NCBI GenBank assembly: GCA_009773645.1
Contig: WSYB01000003.1
Coordinates: 1 to 64,000, forward strand
Length of the DNA stretch: 64,000 nucleotides
DNA from: Geobacteraceae bacterium
GTDB taxonomy: Bacteria > Desulfobacterota > Desulfuromonadia > Geobacterales > Geobacteraceae
Direction of reading: 5' to 3'
The notes under the pieces were generated by a model, which was not told the origin of the DNA, did no database searches, and worked only from the letters and a program-made list of their open reading frames with translations. Shown here in pieces: positions 1 through 7,859 of this stretch (positions are counted from its first letter, which is position 1; each line of letters begins with the position of its first letter). The position numbers and the translations under genes were made by a program.

Positions 1-121
1 CGGGATTGAACGATTCCAGTTTCACGACGACATCCGCTTCCAGGCCGGCTGTAACCCTGTACAACCGAAGGAGCGGGGTCCTTCCGATGAGTTCGGTCAG
101 GTTGTTGTAGATTTTTGTCAT
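1..121 (-). CDS. cysK: cysteine synthase, N-terminal part (cut by window edge)
   Basis: Reading leftward from an ATG at 121-119, the 40 visible residues begin [20 protein letters not shown] and continue with a KLESFNP motif. This matches the N-terminus of PLP-dependent O-acetylserine sulfhydrylases (CysK/CysM), which make cysteine from O-acetylserine and sulfide in the cytoplasm. The lysine of KLESFNP precedes the PLP lysine, which lies outside the window. The gene is truncated only by the window edge. CysK versus CysM cannot be settled from this fragment. Confidence 0.8.
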   Translation of the reverse strand, partial: MTKIYNNLTELIGRTPLLRLYRVTAGLEADVVVKLESFNP

Positions 122-164
122 GAGTTATGCTCCGATCTGTTCATAGTTCTTCTTCTAATTCCTT

Positions 165-332
165 TTAGTGGGAATGGCTGCCATCGGAAGGTCGCGCCTC
201 GTCCTCGGAGGGTTGTTGCGTCCCGTGGTGGCCAGACATGCGGTCACTGTGGTGATCACCGTGCATGAGTCCCATGCATCCCGACAGGGTAAAGACATTC
301 AGGATCAGCGCCGCGATGAGAAGCTTTTTCAT
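165..332 (-). CDS. small His-rich lipoprotein
   Basis: A 55-residue product starts MKKLLIAALILNVFTLSGC, a lipoprotein signal with the lipobox LSGC. The mature part is rich in His (HGDHH, GHH) and ends in HSH. The start is set by an AAGGAGA ribosome site seven bases upstream of the ATG at 332. No enzyme domain is visible. The His clusters suggest binding of a transition metal such as copper or nickel, which is an inference. It lies next to a second lipoprotein with the same HSH ending and near metal-binding genes, so a periplasmic metal buffer is the best guess. Confidence 0.6.
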   Translation of the reverse strand: MKKLLIAALILNVFTLSGCMGLMHGDHHSDRMSGHHGTQQPSEDEARPSDGSHSH

Positions 333-345
333 CTTGTCTCCTTTG

Positions 346-519
346 TCAGTGGGAATGGCCACCACCTGAGCTGCTGCCCCCGGTGTATCCGCGACTTTCT
401 TGCGGCCGGCTGTACTCTCCGGAGTGGTCGAAATGCTTGCCGTCGAGGAAATCGATAACGGCGCAGCCGGACAGGAGGAGAAGTCCTCCCATGAGAAGCA
501 ACATAAGCTTTCTATTCAT
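346..519 (-). CDS. small His-tailed lipoprotein
   Basis: The product is 57 residues. It begins MNRKLMLLLMGGLLLLSGC with a clear lipobox, followed by a short low-complexity mature region (His, Ser, Gly) ending GGGHSH. The ATG at 519 is preceded by AGGAGAAAGAGGT, a good ribosome site. It resembles the downstream gene (ending DGSHSH) in size and tail, so the two are probably diverged duplicates. The function is unknown. A metal-binding role is suggested only by the His tail and by the HMA and YHS genes nearby. Confidence 0.6.
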   Translation of the reverse strand: MNRKLMLLLMGGLLLLSGCAVIDFLDGKHFDHSGEYSRPQESRGYTGGSSSGGGHSH

Positions 520-551
520 ACCTCTTTCTCCTGGTTTTGCCCTGGATTTGG

Positions 552-602
552 AAAAAACGGCGCACCCCCCAACAAAGGAGTATCCAAACAAGGGGTGCGC
601 CC
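552..602 (-). terminator. intrinsic terminator after the YHS gene
   Basis: A perfect 10-bp inverted repeat GGCGCACCCC / GGGGTGCGCC (559-568 and 592-601) is followed on the minus strand by GTTTTTTCC. It sits directly downstream of the YHS-domain gene and upstream of the two lipoprotein genes. Confidence 0.75.
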
Positions 603-616
603 AAAGGTTTCGGCAC

Positions 617-766
617 TCACTCTGCGAAACGCTGCGGAGAGAGCTGGAATTTTTCGAGGCACTCCCGGCAGCAGAAATAGTAGAGCCTCTCCCGGAAAGA
701 GATAACGCCGGCGGCCTTTCGCCACTGGATCAATTCGCCGCAGACCGGGTCTCTGACGATATCCAT
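617..766 (-). CDS. YHS-domain protein
   Basis: The product is 49 residues, starting MDIVRDPVCGELI and containing YYFCCRECLEKF. This is the DPVCG ... YFC..C pattern of the YHS domain, a short treble-clef-like metal-binding module found alone or fused to copper P-type ATPases. The cysteines in DPVCG and YFCCREC are the likely ligands. The start at 766 follows AAGGGGAAT. It lies downstream of the YtkA-like gene and is followed by a terminator. The metal is not known from sequence; copper or heavy metal is likely from context. Confidence 0.75.
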   Translation of the reverse strand: MDIVRDPVCGELIQWRKAAGVISFRERLYYFCCRECLEKFQLSPQRFAE

Positions 767-792
767 GGCTATTCCCCTTGCATTCAATAAAT

Positions 793-1314
793 TTATAGTG
801 CTATCAGCATCATCGGCACCATGATGAGGAGCATAAGCCCTCCCATCCACCATCCCTTCTTGCCGAAGTGGTGGGAGAAGAAGCCGTGCTCTTCGTGGCC
901 GTTATGGCCGGCGTCCTTTGCTGCGCCGACTGAGGCTCTCACCTCGTAGTGGAGCGCTTCACCCGATTTTTGAGGGTCGGCAATGCTCACCACCACTTTG
1001 TAGTCGCCCGGCTTTTCGAAACTCCATGAATCGACGTATTCGTCGTCCAGGAGATCGACCTCTCTCTTGATTGTCGGTTCCGATGCTTCCTTCCCGTAGG
1101 CCTCCAGGGTCACCTTCCTGTCCGTGGCGGTCTGCCCGTCCTTTTCCAGCTTGAGGACAAGATCGACCTTTTTCCCGGCGACAAGTTCATCCGGCGTGAG
1201 CTTTATCAATGCTTTCAGGCCGTTTTGAGTGAAGCTCTGTTCAAGGGCAAAGGCGTTTAAGGGGAGGGCAAGTAAACAAAGGGCTGCAAAGATTGGCATC
1301 ATTTTCGTGTACAT
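793..1314 (-). CDS. YtkA-like secreted/anchored protein
   Basis: The 173-residue product has a cleavable signal ending ALPLNAFA, then a beta-rich domain of about 100 residues (KKVDLVLKLEKDG, EKPGDYKVVVSI) resembling YtkA/FixH-like periplasmic domains, a His-rich linker (HNGHEEHGFFSHHFG), and a C-terminal membrane helix (WWMGGLMLLIMVPMMLIAL). A GGAGG seven bases before the ATG at 1314 sets the start. Periplasmic YtkA-like domains are often near copper genes. The His-rich linker beside the membrane fits metal binding. The function is inferred from context only. Confidence 0.6.
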   Translation of the reverse strand: MYTKMMPIFAALCLLALPLNAFALEQSFTQNGLKALIKLTPDELVAGKKVDLVLKLEKDGQTATDRKVTLEAYGKEASEPTIKREVDLLDDEYVDSWSFEKPGDYKVVVSIADPQKSGEALHYEVRASVGAAKDAGHNGHEEHGFFSHHFGKKGWWMGGLMLLIMVPMMLIAL

Positions 1315-1449
1315 CGTAAACCTCCGGTTCTGGTTTTTTAGAGGAGATAAGCAAGGGACGCGCCAACTCAATAACATATTGAAAATCCGAAGCAACATGC
1401 TTTACACTGCTTTTATTGAAACCCGAAACGGGAAAATTCTACAACGGCC

Positions 1450-1465
1450 TGGAGAATATTCTCCA
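1450..1465. promoter_or_regulatory. 16-bp perfect palindrome, candidate operator
   Basis: TGGAGAATATTCTCCA is a perfect palindrome in the 305-bp gap between the divergent YtkA-like and HMA genes, the expected place for an operator controlling both directions. The bound regulator is unknown. Apart from this and the sigma-54-like site at 1539, nothing else is recognised in 1315-1619. Confidence 0.5.
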
Positions 1466-1538
1466 CGACAGTTTCCAGATCGGCCTCCCCGTTATTATAA
1501 GTCATGTCATTTCAGGCATTTGAGGTGACACGACGTGT

Positions 1539-1554
1539 TGGCACAGAGTTTGAT
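1539..1554 (+). promoter_or_regulatory. candidate sigma-54 promoter
   Basis: TGGCAC-N5-TTGAT matches the -24 element exactly and the -12 element with one mismatch (TTGAT for TTGCA/T). It is 66 bases before the first HMA gene. No enhancer site was identified. Confidence 0.4.
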
Positions 1555-1619
1555 AGGAATACCGCAATGCCACGCTTCCGAGTGACGGTCGGCAGTTTCG
1601 AAAAACGGAAAAGGGTAAA

Positions 1620-2027
1620 ATGAAGAAGGGTAAAATCATCAATATCGTCCTGGTCATTGCTGTTGTTGCATTGCTGACGGCCTTTGCCTTCTCCGTCCGA
1701 ATCAAGCCCACGGCGGACAATGTGGCGGTGCTGAAAACGGCCGGCATGACCTGCGGGAGTTGCGCCAACGATATCGAAAAGGCGCTCCAGGCGAAAAGGG
1801 GAGTAGCCGCGGTGGAGGTTGACGTAGATGGCGGCTGGGTGGTCGTCGGATTCGATTCGAAGAAAACCGAACTCGATGTCATCGCCTCTACGGTCGCTGG
1901 ATTAGGGTATAGGAACAGGGTCGCGGAGTTGCTGAGCGTCGAGCGGTTCAGGGCGATAACCGGCAGAGATCCCGGAACGAAGGTGAAATCGATGGGCTGC
2001 GGCGGCGGCTGCGGCAACAGAAAATGA
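1620..2027 (+). CDS. membrane-anchored HMA (heavy-metal-associated) protein
   Basis: A 135-residue protein. An N-terminal membrane helix (residues 6-24) is followed by an HMA ferredoxin-like fold with the metal site GMTCGSC (Cys45, Cys48), as in CopZ, MerP and Cu-ATPase N-domains. It ends in a Cys-rich tail CGGGCG. HMA domains normally hand Cu(I), Hg(II) or Zn(II) to a partner through the CxxC; here the domain would face the periplasm. It is first in a rightward run of five genes (HMA, HMA, DUF2318-type, ABC permease, ABC ATPase). The metal is not determined. Confidence 0.8.
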   Translation: MKKGKIINIVLVIAVVALLTAFAFSVRIKPTADNVAVLKTAGMTCGSCANDIEKALQAKRGVAAVEVDVDGGWVVVGFDSKKTELDVIASTVAGLGYRNRVAELLSVERFRAITGRDPGTKVKSMGCGGGCGNRK

Positions 2028-2041
2028 CAAAGGAGCGTTGA

Positions 2042-2476
2042 ATGATGAAAACCATGACTTGTGCGTTCAAGGTGGGAATTGCCGCGGCATTCGCACTGCT
2101 GCTCGGTGTTAGTGCCGTGTTTGCCCTCAATCCATCGGGGTCGGGCGTGCAGGCCGACTCGGTGGTGGTGCTGAAGGCGCAGGGGGTGACCTGTGGCAGC
2201 TGTGCCGGAAAGATCGAAAAGGCCCTCAAGGAAAAGCCCGGCGTGGCGTCGGTGGAGGTGGACGTGGATAGCGGACAGGTTGCTGTTGCCTACGATGCTA
2301 AGGCCGCAAAACCCGAGATTCTCGCCGAGACCGTTACAGCCCTGGGATACGGAAGCAGTATTCTCCAGAACTTTTCCGCTGAACAGTACCGAGCAACGAC
2401 GGGAAGGAATGGCGCTTCGCAGTCTCCCGCAAAAAGCGGCTGCGGCGGCGGTTGCTGCAATAAAAACAGAAACTGA
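2042..2476 (+). CDS. second secreted HMA protein
   Basis: A 144-residue paralogue of the upstream gene. It has a signal or anchor helix (residues 9-28), an HMA domain with GVTCGSC (Cys51, Cys54), and a Cys-rich end (CGGGCC). AAAGGAG lies before the start, and 14 bp separate it from the upstream gene, indicating co-transcription. After the HMA domain both proteins share a motif (SVERFRAITGR / SAEQYRATTGR). The pair looks like a tandem duplication kept for two sites or two partners. Periplasmic metal capture is inferred. Confidence 0.8.
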   Translation: MMKTMTCAFKVGIAAAFALLLGVSAVFALNPSGSGVQADSVVVLKAQGVTCGSCAGKIEKALKEKPGVASVEVDVDSGQVAVAYDAKAAKPEILAETVTALGYGSSILQNFSAEQYRATTGRNGASQSPAKSGCGGGCCNKNRN

Positions 2477-2497
2477 TTTTTCAAAAGGAGAGAAGAG

Positions 2498-3010
2498 ATG
2501 GGAAAGGCAAAAAAGAGAGAAGAGATCAGCAAGTCTGCGGCTAAATCAAACAAGTCATTGTTCAAATGGATCGCATTGACGGTAACTGCCCTGTTGCTGG
2601 GGGGCGGCGTGGTATTCGCCCTTAACATTCCGGGGCTGGGCAAGGGTGAAAAGGTAAAGCCGGTGAACGGCGCCGTCTCCATCCCGCTTTCAAAAGTGTC
2701 GGACGGCAAGGCGCACTTCTATAAATTCGCCGACGGGGGCAAGGAGATCGGCTTCTTCCTCGTTAAAGGCACGGATGGCGCTCTCCACAGCGCCTTTGAC
2801 GCCTGCGACGTCTGCTTCCGGGAGAAGAAGGGATATTTCCAGGAAGGTGACTTCATGATATGCCGAAACTGCAACAAGAAGTTCGCCATTGTCCGGATCG
2901 GCCCCCATGCCATCGGCGGCTGCAACCCTTCCTATCTGCCGCATCAGCAATCGGCGGGGAATGCCGTCATATCGGTCAACGACCTGAAAACCGGGGCGCG
3001 GTTCTTCTAG
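2498..3010 (+). CDS. DUF2318-type membrane-anchored cysteine protein
   Basis: A 170-residue protein with an N-terminal helix at about residues 22-42, then a domain with CDVC (Cys103/106), CRNC (Cys122/125) and GGCNP (Cys142). The layout and GGCNP match DUF2318, annotated in other bacteria as an Fe-S or metal-binding membrane protein. In Campylobacter-type iron uptake clusters (Ftr1/P19), a DUF2318 protein also sits beside FtsX-like permeases and an ATPase. It follows the HMA genes by 21 bp and precedes the permease. The exact cofactor is unknown. Confidence 0.7.
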   Translation: MGKAKKREEISKSAAKSNKSLFKWIALTVTALLLGGGVVFALNIPGLGKGEKVKPVNGAVSIPLSKVSDGKAHFYKFADGGKEIGFFLVKGTDGALHSAFDACDVCFREKKGYFQEGDFMICRNCNKKFAIVRIGPHAIGGCNPSYLPHQQSAGNAVISVNDLKTGARFF

Positions 3011-3011
3011 A

Positions 3012-3046
3012 ATGTTCTACGTTCAACGTTCTATGTTCAACGTTGA
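3012..3046. repeat. heptameric degenerate tandem repeat (site A)
   Basis: Five consecutive 7-mers follow the consensus AYGTTCW: ATGTTCT, ACGTTCA, ACGTTCT, ATGTTCA, ACGTTGA. The array starts just after the stop codon of the DUF2318-type gene, in the gap to the permease gene. It has the same period as the arrays at 9531, 11104, 26319, 60622, 60930 and 61401. Confidence 0.8.
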
Positions 3047-3074
3047 CAGCGAAAACCTTGAACAGGGAGTATAA

Positions 3075-4235
3075 ATGAAACTGCATAACATCTCCATCAA
3101 CAATTTACGGCGTCGCAAGGCGAAGATGGCGTTCCTCACCATCGGCCTGATGGTGGGGATCGCAACCATCGTTACCCTGGTGACCCTCACCAAATCCATG
3201 TCCAGCGATATCGAACGGAAGATGGACGAGTTCGGGGCCAACATCCTCATCACTCCCCAGAGCAACGACCTTTCCCTGAGCTATGGCGGCATAAGTCTTG
3301 GGGGTGTCACGTTCGACCAGAGAGAGATCAGGGAAGAGGACCTGGCCAAGATCACCGCGATCAAGAACAACAAAAACATCTCGGCCGTTTCTCCGAAGAT
3401 CCTCGGGGGAGTCAAGGTGGCCGACAGGGATGTACTCTTGGTCGGGGTCGATTTCGATGCCGAACTGAAGATGAAGCAGTGGTGGAAAATTTTCGGCGAT
3501 GCGCCGAAAAACGAAAACGAGGTGCTGCTCGGGAGCGATGCCGCCAAGGCCCTGAACGTCATGTCCGGCGAGGAGGTCGAGATTCGCGGGGAAAAGTTGA
3601 AGGTTTCCGGTATCCTCGATCAGACCGGCTCCCAGGATGACGCCCTCGTTTTTGCACCACTCAGGAAGGCCCAGAAACTTCTCGGAAAGGAAGGGCGAAT
3701 CACCCTCGTGGAGGTGGCGGCCCTCTGCGCCGGCTGCCCCATCGGCGACATGGTGCTCCAGATCGCCGAGAAGCTGCCCGACGCGAAGGTAAGTGCCATC
3801 CAGCAGGTGGTCGAGTCGCGCATTCATGCCCTCGACCAGTTCCGCCGCTTCTCTTACGGCGTGGCGGCAGTGGTGGTCTTCATCGGCGCTCTGATCGTCT
3901 TTGTAACCATGATGGGAAGCGTCAACGAGCGGACCACCGAGATCGGCGTCTTCCGCGCCATCGGTTTCAGGAGGAGCCACATCATGCGGATCATCCTCCT
4001 GGAAGCCCTGCTGGTGAGCTTTCTCGCCGGTCTTCTGGGATACGCCTCGGGGATGGGGGCGGCAAAGCTTGCCCTTCCGATCATGGCGGAAGGGAAGAAC
4101 GCTGCGCTGGTCTGGGATACCACTGTAACATTCGGTTCTATATCCCTTGCTCTGATTGTCGGAATACTGGCGAGCCTTTATCCGGCACTCCACGCCAGCA
4201 AGATGGATCCAACCGAAGCGCTTCGCGCATTATAA
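3075..4235 (+). CDS. ABC transporter permease, MacB/FtsX type
   Basis: A 386-residue protein with the MacB/FtsX layout: one N-terminal membrane helix (about 17-39), a large periplasmic domain (about 40-255), then three helices (about 258-280, 300-330, 350-375) ending ALRAL. The periplasmic domain contains a CAGCP pair (Cys218, Cys221), unusual for lipoprotein-type FtsX permeases and suited to metal or redox chemistry. The ATPase gene follows 10 bp downstream. MacB-type systems work by mechanotransmission rather than classic import. With HMA and DUF2318-type partners the substrate is probably a metal or metal-loaded protein (inference). Confidence 0.8.
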   Translation: MKLHNISINNLRRRKAKMAFLTIGLMVGIATIVTLVTLTKSMSSDIERKMDEFGANILITPQSNDLSLSYGGISLGGVTFDQREIREEDLAKITAIKNNKNISAVSPKILGGVKVADRDVLLVGVDFDAELKMKQWWKIFGDAPKNENEVLLGSDAAKALNVMSGEEVEIRGEKLKVSGILDQTGSQDDALVFAPLRKAQKLLGKEGRITLVEVAALCAGCPIGDMVLQIAEKLPDAKVSAIQQVVESRIHALDQFRRFSYGVAAVVVFIGALIVFVTMMGSVNERTTEIGVFRAIGFRRSHIMRIILLEALLVSFLAGLLGYASGMGAAKLALPIMAEGKNAALVWDTTVTFGSISLALIVGILASLYPALHASKMDPTEALRAL

Positions 4236-4245
4236 GAGGAAAATC

Positions 4246-4968
4246 ATGGCACTGATAGAAATCTCAAATTTGGCAAAACATTACGTAAGCGGCGAGGAGA
4301 CCGTGGAGGCGCTCCGCGGGGTCGACCTCTCGATCTCGGCGGGCGAATTCGTCTCCATCATGGGGCAGTCCGGCTCCGGGAAGAGCACCCTCCTGTCGGT
4401 TTTGGGGGGGATGAACCACCCAACAGAAGGGGAGGTGGAGATGGCCGGCGTCAAGCTTTATACTTTGCCGGGCGAAAGACTGGCGGATTTCCGCGCGCAG
4501 AACCTCGGGTTCGTCTTCCAGTCCTTCCATCTCATCCCCTATTTGACGGCGCTTGAGAACGTCATGCTGCCGCTCGCCATAGCAAAAATGAACAACCAGG
4601 AGAAGAGAGCCAAGGCGAAGGAAGCGCTCGAACAGGTCGGTCTTGCGGCAAAGGTCGATCGCCTGCCGAACCAGCTCTCAGGTGGGGAGCAGGAGCGGGT
4701 TGCCATCGCCCGGGCCGTTGTCAACAAACCGCATATACTGCTCGCCGATGAACCGACGGGCAATCTCGATTCGAAGACGAGCGACGAGGTGATGGGGCTT
4801 TTCCGAGAGCTGAACAAAAGCGGCCAGACCGTCGTCATGGTGACCCACAATCCCGAAAACTGCGCCTATACGGACAGGACTATTTTCTTGAGGGATGGGC
4901 GGGTAGTTGCTGAGAGGGAAGACGTGGCCGTTGCGGAGGTATGCACTCTGGCGTCCGGCCGGGGATAA
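4246..4968 (+). CDS. ABC transporter ATP-binding protein, MacB/LolD type
   Basis: A 240-residue protein with all the ATPase motifs: Walker A GQSGSGKST, Q-loop VFQSF, signature LSGGEQERVAIAR, Walker B ILLADEPTGNLDS and H-loop VTHN. The ATG at 4246 follows AGAGGAAAATC, 10 bp after the permease stop, so the two are translationally linked. It powers the neighbouring permease at the cytoplasmic face. Its C-terminal 15 residues are divergent from LolD. The operon ends at the terminator at 5081 after a short gene remnant. Confidence 0.9.
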   Translation: MALIEISNLAKHYVSGEETVEALRGVDLSISAGEFVSIMGQSGSGKSTLLSVLGGMNHPTEGEVEMAGVKLYTLPGERLADFRAQNLGFVFQSFHLIPYLTALENVMLPLAIAKMNNQEKRAKAKEALEQVGLAAKVDRLPNQLSGGEQERVAIARAVVNKPHILLADEPTGNLDSKTSDEVMGLFRELNKSGQTVVMVTHNPENCAYTDRTIFLRDGRVVAEREDVAVAEVCTLASGRG

Positions 4969-4973
4969 TAACG

Positions 4974-5066
4974 AACAACAACGTTCTCGTTGTGGATGAC
5001 GATAGGGACAATTTGCGCCTGCTTCCTTCAAGTCTCCACAGTTTCCGACTACCGTCAGGAGGATGA
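4974..5066 (+). pseudogene. remnant of a response-regulator receiver domain
   Basis: The frame from 4974 reads NNNVLVVDDDRDNLRLL and stops at TGA 5064-5066. VLVVDDD...NL.LL is the start of a CheY-like receiver domain, where the acidic pair binds Mg2+. No start codon precedes it, and no phospho-acceptor region follows before the terminator. It is best read as the leftover 5' end of a deleted regulator gene, perhaps one that once controlled the upstream ABC operon. Confidence 0.55.
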
Positions 5067-5080
5067 ACCTTGAAAAAGCT

Positions 5081-5118
5081 GGCCGGGCGCCGAATTATTC
5101 GGCCCCGGCCCTTTTTTT
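5081..5118 (+). terminator. strong intrinsic terminator
   Basis: A long stem made of GGCCGGG / CCCGGCC and GCCGAAT / ATTCGGC with one bulged C is followed by CTTTTTTT. It ends the metal/ABC operon. Confidence 0.9.
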
Positions 5119-5284
5119 GTGGATAGTTCGGATAGGCATTTATTGTTAAATTAAATAATCATTTAAGTTCTCCTCAGAATTACCGAAGCTAGTTAGTGAC
5201 CCAGGGAATCCCTGAGTAAGTCCTACGAAAAACCTTAGTTTTGATGAGCTTGTTTCGTCTGCCAATACAAAGGGGGAACTAACT

Positions 5285-6937
5285 ATGTCTTGGAAAAACC
5301 TGAAAGTCAGAACCAGAATGATGACGTTAATATCGGGACTCTGCATTTCCATGCTGCTTGTCGGCGTGGTGGGGTTGCTCAACATGCGGGAATTAAGCGT
5401 CGGGATAGGCGAAGCGAATGACGGTTTGCATCATGTGGCGGTGCTTTCGAAGATTGAAAAGGACTTTGTTCTCCTTCGTCTGAATTTAGTCTACATGTTG
5501 TCACTCACGGATGCAGCGAAGATTGAACAAAAAGTTGACAATGTCGGCAAACAAACCCAGACCATTAAAGAATCGCTGGCCGGGATTGAAAAAACCGACC
5601 TGGATGACAAGGAACGAGAACTTTTGAAGGAATTCAAGGAGGGGTTTGAATCATACCTGGTTCAGGGTCTTAAGCTGGCTGAGAAGGCAAAGAAGGCTCT
5701 GGGGGGCAGCAGCGCGGAGCATGCCGAAGTCGTCAATTTTGCCACTGCTTCCGTGGCCCCTCTTTATGAAAAACCGGCAAATGCGCTTGAGAAACTTGTC
5801 GAACTGAATGAAAAACAAGCGAAGGATATGTATCAGACGGACATGGCCGCCTATCACAGGGCTTTCGGCATCATGCTCGGCCTGATTCTCGCCGCCGCAA
5901 TAATAAGCATTGTATGCGGGACCCTTGTTTCCAATTCGGTTACCAAACCTCTTGCCAGAGTGGTTGACATGCTGCGCGACATCGCCCAGGGGGAGGGAGA
6001 CCTGACCAAGCGGCTGGATGCTTCCGCTAAAGATGAAATTGGCGAATTATGCACCTGGTTCAATACCTTTATCGACAAACTCCATGGGATTATCTCTCAG
6101 GTGGCGCAAAACACGGTCCAGGTGGCTTCCGCTGCCAGCCAGCTATTTTCCACCTCGGAACAGATGGCGACCGGCACCGAGGAAGTGGCGGCCCAGACGG
6201 GGACCGTGGCTGCGGCCAGCGAAGAGATGGCGGCGACCTCCTCGGAAATCGCCCAGAATTGTGGCATGGCTGCGGACGGATCCAGGCTTGCCAATGATGC
6301 AGCCCTGAAAGGCTCCACCGTGGTCGAAGAAACGGTGGCGGTCATGAATCGGATCGCCGAGCGGGTTAAAGAATCTGCCCATACGGTGGGAAGCCTGGGG
6401 GAGAGGAGCGACCAGATCGGCGCAATCATCGGCACCATCGAAGATATTGCCGACCAGACCAACCTCCTGGCTTTGAATGCGGCCATTGAAGCGGCGCGGG
6501 CCGGTGAGCAGGGACGCGGCTTTGCGGTAGTCGCCGATGAAGTGCGGGCGTTGGCAGAACGCACCACCAAGGCAACCCGCGAGATCGGGGAAATGATCAA
6601 GGCGATCCAGAACGAGACCAAGGGAGCGGTCGGTGCCATGGAAGAAGGGGTCAAAGAGGTGGAAAGGGGGACGTCTGAGGCTGCCAAGTCAGGTCAGGCT
6701 CTACGGGATATACTCGACCAAATCAATTCCGTCACCATGCAGGTAAGTCAGATCGCCACCGCAGCCGAACAGCAGACCGCCACGACCAATGAGATAACCA
6801 ACAACATCCAGCAGATCACGGAAGTAGTTCAAGAAACCTCCAACGGAGCCCATGAATCGGCCAACGCCGCCTCTCAACTGGCAAGCCTTGCGGAAGACTT
6901 GCAAAAGCTGGTAAGGCAGTTCAAGCTGGCAGCTTAA
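5285..6937 (+). CDS. methyl-accepting chemotaxis protein
   Basis: A 550-residue membrane receptor. It has helix 1 (about 13-35), a periplasmic four-helix-bundle-like sensor (about 36-190), helix 2 (about 197-220), a HAMP domain, then a long coiled-coil signalling domain. The hairpin tip carries the conserved [20 protein letters not shown] segment that binds CheA and CheW. Flanking Glu/Gln-rich heptads are the methylation helices. There is no C-terminal CheR-tethering pentapeptide. An AGGGGGA site precedes the start. The ligand is unknown. A separate cheW follows, suggesting a small signalling unit. In the 166-bp leader (5119-5284) no riboswitch was recognised. Confidence 0.95.
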   Translation: MSWKNLKVRTRMMTLISGLCISMLLVGVVGLLNMRELSVGIGEANDGLHHVAVLSKIEKDFVLLRLNLVYMLSLTDAAKIEQKVDNVGKQTQTIKESLAGIEKTDLDDKERELLKEFKEGFESYLVQGLKLAEKAKKALGGSSAEHAEVVNFATASVAPLYEKPANALEKLVELNEKQAKDMYQTDMAAYHRAFGIMLGLILAAAIISIVCGTLVSNSVTKPLARVVDMLRDIAQGEGDLTKRLDASAKDEIGELCTWFNTFIDKLHGIISQVAQNTVQVASAASQLFSTSEQMATGTEEVAAQTGTVAAASEEMAATSSEIAQNCGMAADGSRLANDAALKGSTVVEETVAVMNRIAERVKESAHTVGSLGERSDQIGAIIGTIEDIADQTNLLALNAAIEAARAGEQGRGFAVVADEVRALAERTTKATREIGEMIKAIQNETKGAVGAMEEGVKEVERGTSEAAKSGQALRDILDQINSVTMQVSQIATAAEQQTATTNEITNNIQQITEVVQETSNGAHESANAASQLASLAEDLQKLVRQFKLAA

Positions 6938-6970
6938 AGGCCGTGAATAGTGAACCTAAAAACGGCAATC

Positions 6971-7110
6971 GGACACGGATTAACACGGAAAAAGCGGATT
7001 AAAACTGATAATTCAAGGAGATAACCGGTTTACTACCACAACCTTTTGGGTTAATGCTCTCAGTGGTTTAAATCCGTGAAAATCCGTATAAATCAGATTT
7101 GATCCGTGTT
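6971..7110. repeat. inverted copies of an ATCCGTG-type dispersed repeat
   Basis: The 266-bp gap between the receptor gene and cheW holds CACGGATTAACACGG (6974-6988) and, inverted, AATCCGTGAAAATCCGT (7071-7087) and GATCCGTGTT (7101-7110). Such AATCCGTG motifs look like a non-coding dispersed repeat. No gene is visible here. Confidence 0.55.
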
Positions 7111-7203
7111 CATAATGCTTTTTCTGGGTGAATCGTGAGTGGCAACGAAAACAAATTAAGCGCTATCAACTTTGAGCTTCGAGCTGTTGATAGGGAGGCA
7201 GAT

Positions 7204-7686
7204 ATGGCAACGGAACAGACGAATACCGGCGGGGTTTTGCACATGGTGGGATTCACCGTGGGGCACGAGGAGTTTTGCGTCGATATCCTGAAGGTGCAGG
7301 AGATTATCCGCATGGTGGAGATCACCCTGATGCCAAACGCCCCCGATTATGTGGATGGGGTGATAAACCTGCGCGGCACGGTTATTCCCGTGATCGATTT
7401 CAAGCGGCGTTTTCATCTGATGGATGGGGAGGAAACCGATATCCGCCACAAGCGCATTGTAGTGGTGGCGCTTAAAGGGGTGACCGTCGGATTCGTGGTG
7501 GACAAGGTTTCCCAGGTGATCAAGCTTTCCCTGGACCAGATATCCCCCACCCCCGACACCGTAAAGGGTTACGATTCGGAATTCATCAGCGGGGTGGGAC
7601 GGCTTGACAGCAGACTCCTCATTATTCTCGATCTGGAAAAGCTCTTTGCCGGAAACGAGCTTGAGGAAGTGGCCAACGCGGCCTAA
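7204..7686 (+). CDS. cheW: chemotaxis coupling protein CheW
   Basis: A 160-residue single-domain CheW. It includes the EEFCVDILKVQEI strand, the NLRGTVIPVIDF motif and GVTVGFVVDKVSQV, all typical of the double SH3-like fold that bridges receptors and CheA. The start is placed at the ATG at 7204, preceded by GGGAGG. A GTG at 7135 would add 23 non-conserved residues with no ribosome site. It follows the receptor gene and ends in a terminator, so the pair probably feeds a CheA encoded elsewhere. Confidence 0.93.
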   Translation: MATEQTNTGGVLHMVGFTVGHEEFCVDILKVQEIIRMVEITLMPNAPDYVDGVINLRGTVIPVIDFKRRFHLMDGEETDIRHKRIVVVALKGVTVGFVVDKVSQVIKLSLDQISPTPDTVKGYDSEFISGVGRLDSRLLIILDLEKLFAGNELEEVANAA

Positions 7687-7735
7687 GGAAAACATCATGT
7701 AAAACATAGTGAGACGACCGAAGTGTCGGTCCACC

Positions 7736-7773
7736 GGAGGCAGCTCTATTTGTTTAGGTCTGCCTCCTTTTTT
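7736..7773 (+). terminator. intrinsic terminator of cheW
   Basis: GGAGGCAG / CTGCCTCC 8-bp stem with a 16-nt loop, followed by six T. Confidence 0.85.
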
Positions 7774-7859
7774 GTTTATAATACTCAAGCCTTTATTGCA
7801 TGAGGGGTTGTGCAAAAGAAAAAAGGTCTACAGCACGAACTGTAAACCCTTGTAGTGTA

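Noticed and set aside
3105-4193. A 362-codon minus frame opposite the ABC permease
   Set aside because: Shadow of the permease; no start signal and no hydrophobic segments.
5119-5284. Leader of the chemotaxis receptor considered as a riboswitch
   Set aside because: No known aptamer core or terminator/antiterminator pair could be found.
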